The notes: generated by a model not told the origin, from the letters alone. A stretch of 64,000 nucleotides of DNA from Dietzia sp032248695 (GCF_032248695.1 NZ_JAVHXC010000005.1:262774-326773), one strand, 5' to 3'. Counted from the first letter of the stretch, positions 25,233 to 34,363 are shown. Made by a program: numbers and translations.

Positions 25233-27260
25233 ATGGCAGGGCGGATTCCGGAGCAGGACATCGCCGCGATCCGCGAACGCACCCGTATCGAGGAGATCGT
25301 CGGCGAGTACGTTGCGCTCAAACCAGGGGGCGCGGACTCGCTCAAGGGGCTGTCCCCGTTCAAGGACGAGAAGACCCCCTCGTTCCACGTGCGTCCGCAG
25401 CACGGCTACTTCCACTGTTTCTCGACGGGTGAGGGTGGCGACGTCTTCGCGTTCCTCATGAAGATGGAACACATCGGGTTCGTCGAGGCGGTCGAGCAGC
25501 TGGCGGACCGGATCGGTTACCGCATCAACTACGAGGGCGGCGGCCAGGTCGTCCAGCGCGACCGCGGCACCCGTTCCCGGTTGGCGGCGGCCAACGCGGC
25601 GGCGCAGAAGTTCTACGCGGAGCGGCTGGCGCAGGATCCGGAGGCGGAGACGGCGCGGACGTTCCTCTCCGACCGCGGGTTCGACATGGCCCAGGCCCAG
25701 CACTTCGGCTGCGGGTACGCGCCGGCGGGCTGGGACACGATGAGCAAGCACCTCATGCGCCAGGGTTTCGAGCCCCGGGAGTTGGAGGCGGCGGGGCTGT
25801 CCAAGACGAGTTCCCGCGGCACGCTCATCGACCGGTTCCACCGCCGGTTGCTCTGGCCCATCCGGAACCTCGCCGGTGAGGTGATCGGTTTCGGTGCGCG
25901 CAAGCTGTTCGAGGACGACACCCTGGGCAAGTACATGAACACGCCCGAGACGATGTTGTACAAGAAGTCGCAGGTGTTGTTCGGGCTGGACCTGTCCAAG
26001 CGGGAGATCGCCTCACAGCGCCGCGCGGTGGTGGTCGAGGGCTATACGGATGTCATGGCGATGCACGCGGCGGGCGTGACCACCGCGGTGGCGGCGTGCG
26101 GTACGGCGTTCGGCGAGGACCACCTGTCGACGCTGCGGCGCCTGATGCTGGACGACAACTATTTCCGCGGCGAGATCATCTACACCTTCGACGGCGACGA
26201 GGCCGGTAAGAAGGCCGCGCTGCGGGCGTTCTCCGGAGACCAGCAGTTCTCGGGCCGGACGTTCGTCGCGGTGGCGCCCCCGGGGTTGGATCCGTGCGAC
26301 CTGCGCCAGACCAAGGGTGACGCCGCGGTACGGGATCTGGTGTCGGCGCGGGTGCCGATGTTCGAGTTCGCGATCCGCTCGATGTTGGAGGAGTACGACC
26401 TCGACCACGCCGAGGGGCGTGTGGAGGCGCTGCGGCGGACGGTGCCGGTGGTGGCGGACATCCGCGACTCGTCGTTGCGGGACGAGTACGCCCGCCAGCT
26501 CGCCGGGTGGGTGGGCTGGGACGATCCGGCGACGGTGGTGCGGCGGGTCCGCGAGGAGTCCCGGAAGAAGGGCCGGGCGCGGTCGACGGGGGCCGGTCCG
26601 GGTCCGCGTCGGCGCGGGCCGGGCGGCCCGGGTGGGGGAGGCCGTCCGGGGTGGGAGTCCGCCGAGCGCGGTGGCGCGGGTCGTGGCCCCGGGGGGTACG
26701 ACGACGACGAGGTCGGTCGTGGCGAAGCCCAGCGGTCTCCGGAGGTGCCGAGGGGCGTGCCGATCCCCGCCGCCGGGGATCCGGTGCTGTGGCCGCAACG
26801 CGAGGCCGTGAAGGCGGCCCTGCAGTATCCCGGCCTGGCGGGCCCGCTGTTCGACTCGCTGCCGGACGAGTGTTACACCCACCCGGCGTACGCGGCGATC
26901 GCGGAGTCGCTGGCACGGGCGGGGGGATGCGCGGCCGGTAAGAGCGGGGCGAACTGGGTCTCGGAGGTGTCGCAGGGGCTCGAGGACGAGGGGCTGCGCC
27001 GCCTGGTCGGCGTGCTCGCGGTGGAGACCCTGCGGGTGTCGGAGGAGGCGCTGCCGCGCTATATCTCGGGGGTGCTGGCGCGCCTGCAGGAGGTGTGGGT
27101 GTCGGGGCAGATCGCGGACCTCAAGTCGAAGGTGCAGCGGATGAGCCCATCGGAGGATCCGGAGGGCTACTCGGCGTTGTTCGGCGATCTGGTGGCGTTG
27201 GAGGAGTACCGACGCGGCCTGTTGGAGCAGGCGGTCGGTGCGACTCCGGACATCGCCTGA
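25233..27260 (+). CDS. dnaG: DNA primase DnaG with degenerate zinc-binding site
   Basis: 675 residues; synthesises Okazaki RNA primers. ATG at 25233 (TACTCT box 25220-25225 ends 7 nt before it). The N-terminal zinc-ribbon region reads KGLSPFKDEKTPSFHV and GYFHCFSTGEGGDVFAF: the four canonical Cys-His-Cys-Cys ligands become Ser41, Lys44, Cys62, Thr65, so three of four are lost although the surrounding fold is intact. The TOPRIM core is normal (VVVEGYTDVMA, YTFDGDEAGKKAA). A Gly/Arg/Pro-rich linker (about residues 445-510) leads to the C-terminal DnaB-interaction domain. The reading frame is intact and GC use matches its neighbours. Confidence 0.97.
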   Translation: MAGRIPEQDIAAIRERTRIEEIVGEYVALKPGGADSLKGLSPFKDEKTPSFHVRPQHGYFHCFSTGEGGDVFAFLMKMEHIGFVEAVEQLADRIGYRINYEGGGQVVQRDRGTRSRLAAANAAAQKFYAERLAQDPEAETARTFLSDRGFDMAQAQHFGCGYAPAGWDTMSKHLMRQGFEPRELEAAGLSKTSSRGTLIDRFHRRLLWPIRNLAGEVIGFGARKLFEDDTLGKYMNTPETMLYKKSQVLFGLDLSKREIASQRRAVVVEGYTDVMAMHAAGVTTAVAACGTAFGEDHLSTLRRLMLDDNYFRGEIIYTFDGDEAGKKAALRAFSGDQQFSGRTFVAVAPPGLDPCDLRQTKGDAAVRDLVSARVPMFEFAIRSMLEEYDLDHAEGRVEALRRTVPVVADIRDSSLRDEYARQLAGWVGWDDPATVVRRVREESRKKGRARSTGAGPGPRRRGPGGPGGGGRPGWESAERGGAGRGPGGYDDDEVGRGEAQRSPEVPRGVPIPAAGDPVLWPQREAVKAALQYPGLAGPLFDSLPDECYTHPAYAAIAESLARAGGCAAGKSGANWVSEVSQGLEDEGLRRLVGVLAVETLRVSEEALPRYISGVLARLQEVWVSGQIADLKSKVQRMSPSEDPEGYSALFGDLVALEEYRRGLLEQAVGATPDIA

Positions 27261-27269
27261 GCTGCCGAT

Positions 27270-27298
27270 TTGGTGCCGGGCTCGGTGCGCACTAAGGT
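27270..27298 (+). promoter_or_regulatory. Promoter of tRNA-Asn
   Basis: A -35 TTGGTG (27270-27275) and -10 TAAGGT (27293-27298) with a 17-bp spacer match the housekeeping sigma factor consensus well. The predicted start is about 27305, 37 nt before the tRNA. It lies in the short gap after dnaG. Confidence 0.6.
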
Positions 27299-27341
27299 AG
27301 TTTCTCGGTAACCGGCACACCAGCCGGGTGGCCGCTAGCAA

Positions 27342-27414
27342 TCCCCCATAGCTCAATTGGCAGAGCATTCGACTGTTAATCGAAGGGTTATTGGTTCGAG
27401 TCCAATTGGGGGAG
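27342..27414 (+). tRNA. tRNA-Asn (GTT)
   Basis: 73-nt cloverleaf. Acceptor TCCCCCA pairs with TGGGGGA, D-arm AGCTCAATTGGCAGAGC, anticodon stem TTCGA/TCGAA with loop CTGTTAA giving anticodon GTT at 27375-27377, T-arm ATTGG-TTCGAGT-CCAAT, discriminator G at 27414. CCA is not fully encoded (CAT follows). It has its own promoter and a strong terminator 9 nt downstream. Confidence 0.97.
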
Positions 27415-27422
27415 CATCACCG

Positions 27423-27457
27423 AACAGGCCGGGAACTTCGTGTTCCCGGCCTGTTTC
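27423..27457 (+). terminator. Rho-independent-type terminator after tRNA-Asn
   Basis: Perfect 14-bp inverted repeat: AACAGGCCGGGAAC (27423-27436), loop TTCGT, GTTCCCGGCCTGTT (27442-27455), followed by TCTGT. The T-run is short, as usual in high-GC actinobacteria. It separates the tRNA from ddh. Confidence 0.85.
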
Positions 27458-27544
27458 TGTAGCCCGGTGTCCGTGGTGAGTGTCTCTCCGCACCGGGTGG
27501 CCTCGGTGAGCACCGGTCCGAACCACCTCAGGAGTGAACAGCGC

Positions 27545-28531
27545 ATGGCCCCCACGATCCGGATCGGAATCGCAGGCTACGGCAACCTCGGGCGCGGCGT
27601 GGAGTCCGCGCTCACGCAGAACCCCGACATGGCGCTGGTGGGGGTGTACACCCGCCGCGCACCGGAGGACGTCCGGACCCTCGACCCGCGGACTCCGGTG
27701 TTCGCCTACGACGACCTGGAGTCGGGTGCGGCCGAGGTCGATGTGCTCATCCTGTGCGGCGGTTCCAGGACCGATCTGCCGGTGCAGTCGCCGCAGCTCG
27801 CGGCCCGGTTCAACATCGTCGACAGCTTCGACACGCACGCCCGCATCCCCGAGCACTTCGCGGCCGTGGACGCGCCCGCGCGCGCGGCGGGCACCACCGC
27901 GTTGATCTCCGCCGGCTGGGATCCCGGCATGTACTCGATCAACCGGGTGATGGGGGAGGCCCTGCTGCCGGAGGGGGACACGTACACCTTCTGGGGCCGC
28001 GGCCTGAGCCAGGGGCATTCCGACGCCGTGCGTCGGGTGCCCGGGGTGGCGGGCGCCGTGCAGTACACGGTGCCGAGCGAGACCGCGATCGCGGCGGTCC
28101 GCGCCGGTGGTCGGCCCGCGTTGACCACGCGGGAGAAGCATGTGCGTGAGTGCTTCGTCGTCCTCGAGGAGGGGGCCGACCCCGACACGGTCCGCGAGGC
28201 GATCGTGACGATGCCGGACTACTTCGCGGACTACGACACCTCCGTCACCTTCATCACCGCCGAGGAGCTCGCGCGCGACCACCGGGCGATGCCGCACGGC
28301 GGGTTCGTCATCCGGTCGGGGGTCTCCGGTGAGGGCAACACGCAGGGCATCGAGTACCGGCTCACCCTCGGGAGCAACCCGGAGTTCACGGCCGGGGTCC
28401 TGGTGGCGTACGCCCGGGCGGTGTACCGGCTCCACGCCGCCGGGCAGGTCGGCGCCCACACGGTCTTCGACGTGGCCCCCGGCCTGCTCTCGCCGAAGAC
28501 CCCCGAGCAGTTGCGGGCCGGGTACCTGTAG
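27545..28531 (+). CDS. ddh: meso-Diaminopimelate D-dehydrogenase
   Basis: 328 residues. Makes meso-DAP in one NADPH-dependent step from tetrahydrodipicolinate, bypassing the succinylase route of lysine and peptidoglycan synthesis. Rossmann motif GIAGYGNLGRGVE at the N-terminus; family signatures ALISAGWDPGMYSINRV, FWGRGLSQGHSDAVRRVPGV, VQYTVPSE and MPHGGFVI closely follow the Corynebacterium enzyme. ATG at 27545 fits the family length (~320). It stands alone between a terminator and a convergent SnoaL-like gene. Ddh is patchy among bacteria but known in Corynebacterium. Confidence 0.95.
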   Translation: MAPTIRIGIAGYGNLGRGVESALTQNPDMALVGVYTRRAPEDVRTLDPRTPVFAYDDLESGAAEVDVLILCGGSRTDLPVQSPQLAARFNIVDSFDTHARIPEHFAAVDAPARAAGTTALISAGWDPGMYSINRVMGEALLPEGDTYTFWGRGLSQGHSDAVRRVPGVAGAVQYTVPSETAIAAVRAGGRPALTTREKHVRECFVVLEEGADPDTVREAIVTMPDYFADYDTSVTFITAEELARDHRAMPHGGFVIRSGVSGEGNTQGIEYRLTLGSNPEFTAGVLVAYARAVYRLHAAGQVGAHTVFDVAPGLLSPKTPEQLRAGYL

Positions 28532-28551
28532 CGCCCGGGGCGTCGACGGGA

Positions 28552-28974
28552 TCAGTCGCGCCGGAGGACGCGGGCGTCGCCGATGTCGAAGCTCACCTCG
28601 AACCACCGGGCGGTGATAGCCCAGCCGTCGTCCGTCCGCGTCCACTCGTCGGTGTACTCGCCGAAGCACTCGTACGACAGATCCGCGAGGTCCCCGGCGC
28701 CCAGGTGGAGGACCCGCGCGTAGGTGCGGCTCCGGGCATGGTCCGGGCGCGGTCCGGGGTCGAGCTCGACGCGGTGGTTGCCCAGCAGGTGTTGGGACGG
28801 CCCGCAGCCCCCGAGGTGGTCCCGCACCCGCTCGACGATCGCCTCCCTACCGGTCGCGCCGTAGCCCGTCGCGGACTGGGTGAACAGCGCCCCCAGCCTG
28901 TCCCAGTCGCGGGTGTCCAGGGCGCTCGCGACGTCCGCGAGCCGCTCGATGATCTGCTCCCTGTCGGTGGTCAT
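28552..28974 (-). CDS. SnoaL-like / NTF2-fold protein
   Basis: 140 residues with the NTF2-like pattern: N-terminal helix (IIERLADVASALDTRDWDRLGALFT), a short strand region and a C-terminal sheet (GEYTDEWTRTDDGWAITARWFEVSF). Such proteins are nuclear-transport-factor-fold hydrolases, isomerases or ligand binders, and the active function cannot be told from sequence alone. Asp20, Trp21 and Asp22 in DTRDWD are typical of SnoaL_4 members. It is convergent with ddh and divergent from the esterase at 29032. Confidence 0.8.
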   Translation of the reverse strand: MTTDREQIIERLADVASALDTRDWDRLGALFTQSATGYGATGREAIVERVRDHLGGCGPSQHLLGNHRVELDPGPRPDHARSRTYARVLHLGAGDLADLSYECFGEYTDEWTRTDDGWAITARWFEVSFDIGDARVLRRD

Positions 28975-29031
28975 CAGTTATTCGTATCAGCGATCGCCGG
29001 CGGATCCGGGTGGTCTCGCTACTCTGACGCC

Positions 29032-30438
29032 ATGAGTCGTCCCGCAGCCCAGAGCGCCGTCGAGGTCACGCTGTCCACCGGGCGGGTGCGGGGTTCCGAT
29101 CTGGGCGAGGTGGTCCGCTTCTACGGGATCCCGTACGCCGAGGATCCCGTGGGGGAGCTGCGGTTCGCCGCCCCGGTCCGGCGGTCGCCGTGGTCCGGGG
29201 TTCGCGACGCCACCCGCCCGGCGGCGACCGCGCAGCGGCTGAGGTTCGATCCCGATCCGGCGATCCCCGAGCCGATCGTCGCGGGCACGGACATCCTCCA
29301 TGTGGACGTGTGGGCACCACCGGAGGGCGCCGGGCACCCGGTGCTGGTGTGGATCCACGGCGGTGGGTGGGAGTCCGGGTCGTCGCACCAGCCCTGGTTC
29401 GACGGGACCGCGTTCGCGCGGGCGGGGATCGTCGTGGTGTCGGTGGGATACCGGCTGGGTGTGGAGGGTTTCACCTCGTTCCAGGACGCGCCCGACAACC
29501 GCGGGGTACGGGACTGGATCATGGCGCTGGAGTGGGTCCGTGACGAGATCGCCGCCTTCGGCGGGGACCCCGCGCAGGTCACGGTGTCGGGTCAGTCGGC
29601 GGGCGGCGGCGCGGTCCTGTGCCTGCTGGCCTCGCCCTCGGCGGTGGGGTTGTTCCACCGGGGGATCGCCTCGTCGCCCGCCGTGCTGCGGTCGCCGGCC
29701 GCCCGTGCACCCAAGGGTGCGACGGCCGCCGGGCTGGCGGCGGGCGGCCGGGGCGCGGTCGACGAGTTCCACCGCCGCCTGCGCCGGGACAACCCGTTCC
29801 TCATGCCGTTCCGACCGACCGTCGGGGACGACACCGTCCCCGTGCCGCCCCTGGAGGGGATCGGGGAGGGGCCCGGGCTCTCCGTGCCATTGCTCGTCGG
29901 CTCCACGGCCACCGAGTTCGAGGGCGTCGTCCGCGCCCTGCCGGGTCCGGCGTTGGTGCCGGGGGCGGCGATGATCCTGCGGTCGCAGGAGCTGCCGACC
30001 GCCGGCCTGCGGGCGATCGCCCGGCAGTCCGCGGGGCGGTCGTTGCGGCGGGCGGTGGGGGCGGTCGTCGACGCGGCGACGATCCACTCGACCGTCGTGC
30101 GGGCGGCCGAGACCCGCATCGCCGCCGGTGCACCGACCTGGGTCTACGACTTCCGCTGGTCGGAGGGTCGCGGCGCGGTGCACTGCGCGGACCTGCCGTT
30201 CTTCTGGGCCACCCCGCACGCCGCCAACGCCCGGCAGTATCTGGGCGCCCCCGCGCCGCCGGACCTGGTCGCGGCGATGCACTCGTCGTGGGTGGGTTTC
30301 GTCCGCTCCGGCGACCCCGGCTCGCCGGCCTACGAGGCTCCCGGGCGATACGTGCAGGTGTGGGACGCACCGCCCGAGGTCGTCGAGGACGGACTGGCCG
30401 ACGTCCGCGAGGTCTGGTGGCCGGACGGCGCCACCTGA
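29032..30438 (+). CDS. Type-B carboxylesterase
   Basis: 468 residues. The carboxylesterase oxyanion motif is WIHGGGWESGSS and the nucleophile elbow is GQSAGGGAVLCLLASPSA, with the N-terminal EDPVGELRFAAP signature of the family. Catalytic Glu/Asp and His lie downstream (YDFRWSEGRGAVHCADLPFFW is the usual region for the His). It cleaves carboxylic esters, with broad substrate choice. No signal peptide. ATG at 29032 is 6 nt after TACTCT (29020-29025), the leaderless arrangement. tRNA (CAT) follows after 50 bp. Confidence 0.92.
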   Translation: MSRPAAQSAVEVTLSTGRVRGSDLGEVVRFYGIPYAEDPVGELRFAAPVRRSPWSGVRDATRPAATAQRLRFDPDPAIPEPIVAGTDILHVDVWAPPEGAGHPVLVWIHGGGWESGSSHQPWFDGTAFARAGIVVVSVGYRLGVEGFTSFQDAPDNRGVRDWIMALEWVRDEIAAFGGDPAQVTVSGQSAGGGAVLCLLASPSAVGLFHRGIASSPAVLRSPAARAPKGATAAGLAAGGRGAVDEFHRRLRRDNPFLMPFRPTVGDDTVPVPPLEGIGEGPGLSVPLLVGSTATEFEGVVRALPGPALVPGAAMILRSQELPTAGLRAIARQSAGRSLRRAVGAVVDAATIHSTVVRAAETRIAAGAPTWVYDFRWSEGRGAVHCADLPFFWATPHAANARQYLGAPAPPDLVAAMHSSWVGFVRSGDPGSPAYEAPGRYVQVWDAPPEVVEDGLADVREVWWPDGAT

Positions 30439-30446
30439 GCGCTTGC

Positions 30447-30452
30447 TACGAT
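30447..30452 (+). promoter_or_regulatory. -10 box of the CAT-anticodon tRNA
   Basis: TACGAT at 30447-30452 fits TANNNT. The predicted start near 30459 is 30 nt before the tRNA. No clear -35. It lies just after the esterase stop. Confidence 0.4.
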
Positions 30453-30488
30453 TGCGCCGCGCGTGCGGACGAGACGGCCGTCACGCGA

Positions 30489-30565
30489 GGGGCTATAGCT
30501 CAGTTGGTTAGAGCCGCGGACTCATAATCCGCTGGTCGCGGGTTCGAGCCCCGCTGGCCCCACCA
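30489..30565 (+). tRNA. tRNA with CAT anticodon (elongator Met or Ile2)
   Basis: 77 nt including an encoded CCA. Acceptor GGGGCTA pairs with TGGCCCC (one G-T), discriminator A, anticodon stem GCGGA/TCCGC with loop CTCATAA giving CAT. A CAT anticodon means elongator tRNA-Met, or tRNA-Ile2 whose C34 is turned into lysidine by TilS to read AUA. It lacks the C1-A72 mismatch of initiator tRNA. Bases alone do not settle Met against Ile2; a covariance-model isotype score would. Confidence 0.93.
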
Positions 30566-30610
30566 CGATCACCCGCCGGCACGTCGCCGCGGCCGCGACC
30601 CGCCCGCCGG

Positions 30611-31714
30611 TCAGTAGGTCAGTGCCATCCGCATCGCCCCCACGGCCTCGGTCAGTGCCGCCCTGGCCACCGGGCTCGCGCCCACGGCGTTGACGAACGG
30701 GTGGACCAGCGTGGGGTGGCGTCGCAGCGAGACCCGCACCCCGGCGTCGGCCATCCTGCGGGCGTACTCCTCGCCCTCGTCGCGCAGCGGATCGAACCCT
30801 CCGGTGGCCACGTGCGCGGGTGGCAGACCCGAGAAGTCGGTGGCGAGCAGGGGAGAGGCGCGGGGGTCGAGGCGGTCGTCGTCGGAGCGGATGTAGGTGC
30901 GCTCGTACCAGTCCATGTTGCCGCGGGTGAGGAAGTACCCCGAGCCGAACATCTCGTAGGAGCGGGTCCGGGCGGACATGTTGGTCGCCGGCACGAACAG
31001 CAGCTGGAAGTCGGGCATCGTCTCGCCCGCGTCGCGGGTCTGTTGACACACCACCGCGGCGAGGTTGCCGCCGGCGCTGTCGCCGCCCACGGCGATGCGC
31101 TGCGGGTCCACGCCGAGGTCGGCGGCGTGGTCGCGGACGTACCGGAACGCGGCCAGGGCGTCCTCGACGGCGGTGGGGAAGAGGCACTCGGGCGCCATCC
31201 GGTAGTCCACGCTGATGACCTTGAGGCGACCGGTGTCGGCGATGTAGCGGCACGTCGCGTCGTGCGAGTCGATGCTGCCGAGCACCCACCCGCCGCCGTG
31301 GAAGTACACGAGGACCGGCAGCGCCTCGTCTCCGTCGACGGGGGAGTAGAGGCGGGCGGGCAGGTCGGCGCGGTCGGGTCCGGTCCCACCGAGCGGGAGG
31401 ACGATGTCGGTGACGACGGCGAGGTCGATCCTCCTCCCCGAGACGGTGTAGGCCGACCGCTCCACGACCGAACGGGCCCGTTCGACGGCGAGGTCCTCGT
31501 ATTCGCCCTCGGACATCATCGAGATCACCCGGAGGCCGGCCTGGAAGTGCGGGTCGAGAACCTGGCCGTCGACGCGGCGCGGCGCACCCGCGACCGGGCG
31601 CAGCAGCGGGCCGGGCAGGTATCCGGCGGCGGTCATGAGGCCCTTGGTCAGGCGGTCCCGGAGCGAGGGCGTGAAGGAACGGTGGCCGGACATGGGAGAG
31701 CGCATGCCCCACAT
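30611..31714 (-). CDS. Alpha/beta hydrolase, hormone-sensitive lipase family (Lip-type esterase)
   Basis: 367 residues. Family IV signatures: the HGGG oxyanion motif in YFHGGGWVLGSIDSHD and the nucleophile GDSAGGNLAAVV; the catalytic Asp is likely in GGFDPLRDEG and the His in HPTLVHPF. Related to mycobacterial LipN/LipH esterases. ATG at 31714 is the longest start, with two nearby alternatives (31705, 31693). It is divergent from the ABC transporter genes with ~52 bp between, so they may share regulation. Confidence 0.9.
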   Translation of the reverse strand: MWGMRSPMSGHRSFTPSLRDRLTKGLMTAAGYLPGPLLRPVAGAPRRVDGQVLDPHFQAGLRVISMMSEGEYEDLAVERARSVVERSAYTVSGRRIDLAVVTDIVLPLGGTGPDRADLPARLYSPVDGDEALPVLVYFHGGGWVLGSIDSHDATCRYIADTGRLKVISVDYRMAPECLFPTAVEDALAAFRYVRDHAADLGVDPQRIAVGGDSAGGNLAAVVCQQTRDAGETMPDFQLLFVPATNMSARTRSYEMFGSGYFLTRGNMDWYERTYIRSDDDRLDPRASPLLATDFSGLPPAHVATGGFDPLRDEGEEYARRMADAGVRVSLRRHPTLVHPFVNAVGASPVARAALTEAVGAMRMALTY

Positions 31715-31765
31715 TGTGGCGCGGAACCGGGAATGATCGGAGGAAATCGGGCGAAGGAGCTGGTC

Positions 31766-32689
31766 ATGCGTTCAGAAGGCGACGCCGTCATCCGGGTCGA
31801 GGGGCTGGTCAAGACGTTCGGCCGCGCCCGCGCCCTGGACGGGCTGGACCTCCTCGTCCGGCGAGGCGAGGTCCACGGTTTCCTCGGCCCCAACGGGGCG
31901 GGCAAGTCCACCACGATCCGCATCCTGCTGGGGCTCATGCGCGCCGATTCCGGCACCGCGACGGTGTGGGGTGCCGACCCGTGGCGCGACGCCGTCCGCC
32001 TGCACTCGCGGATCGCGTACGTCCCCGGCGAGGTCACGCTGTGGCCGCGGCTCACGGGCGGACAGTGCATCGACCTGGTGGGCCGGTCGCTGGGCGGGCT
32101 GGACCCGGCCCGGCGCGCCGAGCTCGTCGAGCGGTTCCGCCTGGACCCCACCAGACGGACCCGCGACTACTCCAAGGGCAACCGCCAGAAGGTCGCCCTC
32201 GTCGCCGCGCTGGCCTCCGGCGCCGAGCTGCTCGTCCTGGACGAGCCCACCTCGGGTCTGGACCCGCTCATGGAACGGGTATTCCAGGACTGCGTGCGCG
32301 AGGCCGTCGCCGGCGGCGCCACCGTGCTGCTGTCGAGCCACATCATGGGGGAGGTCGAGGCGCTCGCCGACCGCGTGAGCATCATCCGCGACGGACGGAC
32401 CGTCAGCTCGGGGACACTGGCCGACCTGCGGCGCCACACCACGACGGCGGTCCACGCCGTCACCGACACCGACCCGCGGGCACTGGAGCGGGTGGGCGGC
32501 ATCGACGACCTGCGGATCGACGACGCCGGCGCCGGCCGGTTCGACGTCCGCTGCCACGTCCCCGCGCCGCGGCTCGCCGAGGTCACCGGCCTGCTCCACG
32601 CCGCCGGGATCCACACCCTCACCGCGACCCCGCCGAGCCTGGACGAACTGTTCCTCAGCGCCTACTCCGGGGCCGGGGACCGGCGATGA
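31766..32689 (+). CDS. ABC transporter ATP-binding protein (drug/polyketide-export type)
   Basis: 307 residues. Walker A is GPNGAGKST and the Q-loop region lies in IAYVPGEVTLWP. The ABC signature is YSKGNRQKVALVAALA, Walker B is LLVLDEPTSGLDPL and the switch His is in LLSSHIMGEV. The C-terminal DUF4162-like domain (AVTDTDPRAL onward) is typical of DrrA/CcmA-like exporters. Start ATG 31766 has GAAGGAG 10 nt upstream; longer frames would run through the divergent lipase gene. The stop overlaps the permease ATG (ATGA). Confidence 0.93.
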   Translation: MRSEGDAVIRVEGLVKTFGRARALDGLDLLVRRGEVHGFLGPNGAGKSTTIRILLGLMRADSGTATVWGADPWRDAVRLHSRIAYVPGEVTLWPRLTGGQCIDLVGRSLGGLDPARRAELVERFRLDPTRRTRDYSKGNRQKVALVAALASGAELLVLDEPTSGLDPLMERVFQDCVREAVAGGATVLLSSHIMGEVEALADRVSIIRDGRTVSSGTLADLRRHTTTAVHAVTDTDPRALERVGGIDDLRIDDAGAGRFDVRCHVPAPRLAEVTGLLHAAGIHTLTATPPSLDELFLSAYSGAGDRR

Positions 32690-34263
32690 ACACTCTCGCC
32701 GGGACCGGGCTGCCGGTCCGGATCGCGGTGCGGACCGGCTGGCCGGCGATCGTCGTGTGGATCGCCGGTGCCGTCTCGTTGTTCCTCGCGACCGCGCTGT
32801 CCATCGCCTCGCTCTACGACACCCCTCAGAAGGTGGCCGCCTACGGTGCCTCCGTCGGCGAGTCCATGGTCATGCTGACTGGCCGGGTCGACGGCCTCGA
32901 CACACTCGGCGGCGTGGTGATGAACGAGTACTCGTTCCTCGTCGGCTTCGGTGTCCCGCTCATGGCGATCGCCCTCACCGCGCGCTCCACCCGGCGGGAG
33001 GAGGAGTCCGGCCGATCCGAACTCCTCGTCGCGGGCGGGGTCGGGCGGCTCGCCCCGACCGCGGCCGCCCTCGTCGTCGTCACCGGGGCCTTCCTCGTCC
33101 TGGGCGCCGGCCTGTGGGCGGTGACGCTCGCGCTCGACGTCGACCGCGGCGGCGCGGCGCTGTACGCGGCCTCTATCGTCGCCACCGGCTGGGTCTACGG
33201 CGCCGCCACCGCCGTCCTGGCCCAGGTCCTCGCGCACCACCGCACCGTCTGGGCCGCCGCACTCGCCGTCGCCGGGCTCACGCTCGTCACGCGCGGTGTC
33301 GGGGACGCCGACCGGAGCTGGCTCAGCTGGACCTCCCCGCTCGGCTGGCACGGGCTGACCCGGCCGTTCGGCGAGGCGTCGGTGACGCCACTCGTGGTCG
33401 CGCTCGTGGTCGCCGCCGCGCTCGGCGCCCTGGCGCTGGGGCTCGCCGCCCGCCGCGACCTGGGGTCGGGGATGGTGCCCGCCCGCACCGGCCCCGCCGC
33501 GGCCTCGCGGTGGCGCGCTTCGCCCGTCGGCGCGGCCGTCCACCAGCACCTCGGTGCGGTGCTCGGCTGGACCGTCGGCGCGATCGCGCTCATGGCCGTC
33601 TACGGCGGGCTCATGGAGGTCGCGGTGGAGGCCGTGGTCGCCAACCCGGACCTGGCCGTCGTCCTGGGCGACCCCGACGCCGTCGTCGACACGATCGTGC
33701 AGATGCTCGTGGCCTTCGCCGGGTTCCTCGGCGCCGGGTTCGCGCTCCAGAGCCTCGGCGGGCTGCGCGGCGAGGAGACCTCGGGCCGGCTGGAGCTCAC
33801 GCTCGCCGCCGGGCGCTCCCGGTGGGCGTGGTTACCGGGGCACGTGGTGGTCGTGGCGGCCGGGACCGCGGTCGTCGTGCTCGCCGGCTCCGCGGCGTTC
33901 GCCCTCACCGCCGCCGCGGTGCTCGACGACCCGGGGCTGACCGGCCGGGTCCTCGGCGCGGGCGGCGGGCAGATCGCGGCCGCCCTCGTCTGTGCCGCGG
34001 TCTCGGTCTGCCTGTTCGGCACGGCCCCGCGGCTGCAGGTCCTGGCCTGGGCGCCGTTCGCGCTCGCCGTCGTCGTCACCCTCATGGGTCCCACGCTGCG
34101 ACTCACCGAGGCACAGACCCGCCTGTCACCCTTCGGTGCGGTCGGTGCCGCCCCGGCCGGCGCGGTCGATCCCACCGGCGTCGCCGTCCTGCTCGCGGCG
34201 ACCGTCGTCCTGACCGCGGCGGGGCTCGTCGGGTTCCGGCGCCGCGACGTGCCGCGGCCCTGA
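32686..34263 (+). CDS. ABC transporter permease (exporter of polyketide-type)
   Basis: 525 residues, about 12 hydrophobic segments, in two ABC-2-like halves (first half RTGWPAIVVWIAGAVSLFLA ..., second begins around HQHLGAVLGWTVGAIALMAV). Conserved cytosolic elements EEESGRSELLVAGGVGR and RGEETSGRLELTLAAGRSR mark the internal duplication seen in TetR-linked multi-drug and antibiotic exporters. Coupled to the ATPase by ATGA overlap. Together they are a full exporter; the substrate is unknown. Confidence 0.92.
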   Translation: MNTLAGTGLPVRIAVRTGWPAIVVWIAGAVSLFLATALSIASLYDTPQKVAAYGASVGESMVMLTGRVDGLDTLGGVVMNEYSFLVGFGVPLMAIALTARSTRREEESGRSELLVAGGVGRLAPTAAALVVVTGAFLVLGAGLWAVTLALDVDRGGAALYAASIVATGWVYGAATAVLAQVLAHHRTVWAAALAVAGLTLVTRGVGDADRSWLSWTSPLGWHGLTRPFGEASVTPLVVALVVAAALGALALGLAARRDLGSGMVPARTGPAAASRWRASPVGAAVHQHLGAVLGWTVGAIALMAVYGGLMEVAVEAVVANPDLAVVLGDPDAVVDTIVQMLVAFAGFLGAGFALQSLGGLRGEETSGRLELTLAAGRSRWAWLPGHVVVVAAGTAVVVLAGSAAFALTAAAVLDDPGLTGRVLGAGGGQIAAALVCAAVSVCLFGTAPRLQVLAWAPFALAVVVTLMGPTLRLTEAQTRLSPFGAVGAAPAGAVDPTGVAVLLAATVVLTAAGLVGFRRRDVPRP

Positions 34264-34363
34264 CCCGCCCGCCAGCCTCACCGCGGTGGTCGCGCCGACC
34301 TGACAGACTGACGGGCACCGACACCGGCGCCGCCGGGGCAGGACGCGAACCAGGGAGGAACCG

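Noticed and set aside
30489..30565. Initiator tRNA-fMet
   Set aside because: The acceptor starts with a G-C pair and the D-arm and anticodon stem lack the three G-C pairs typical of initiators.
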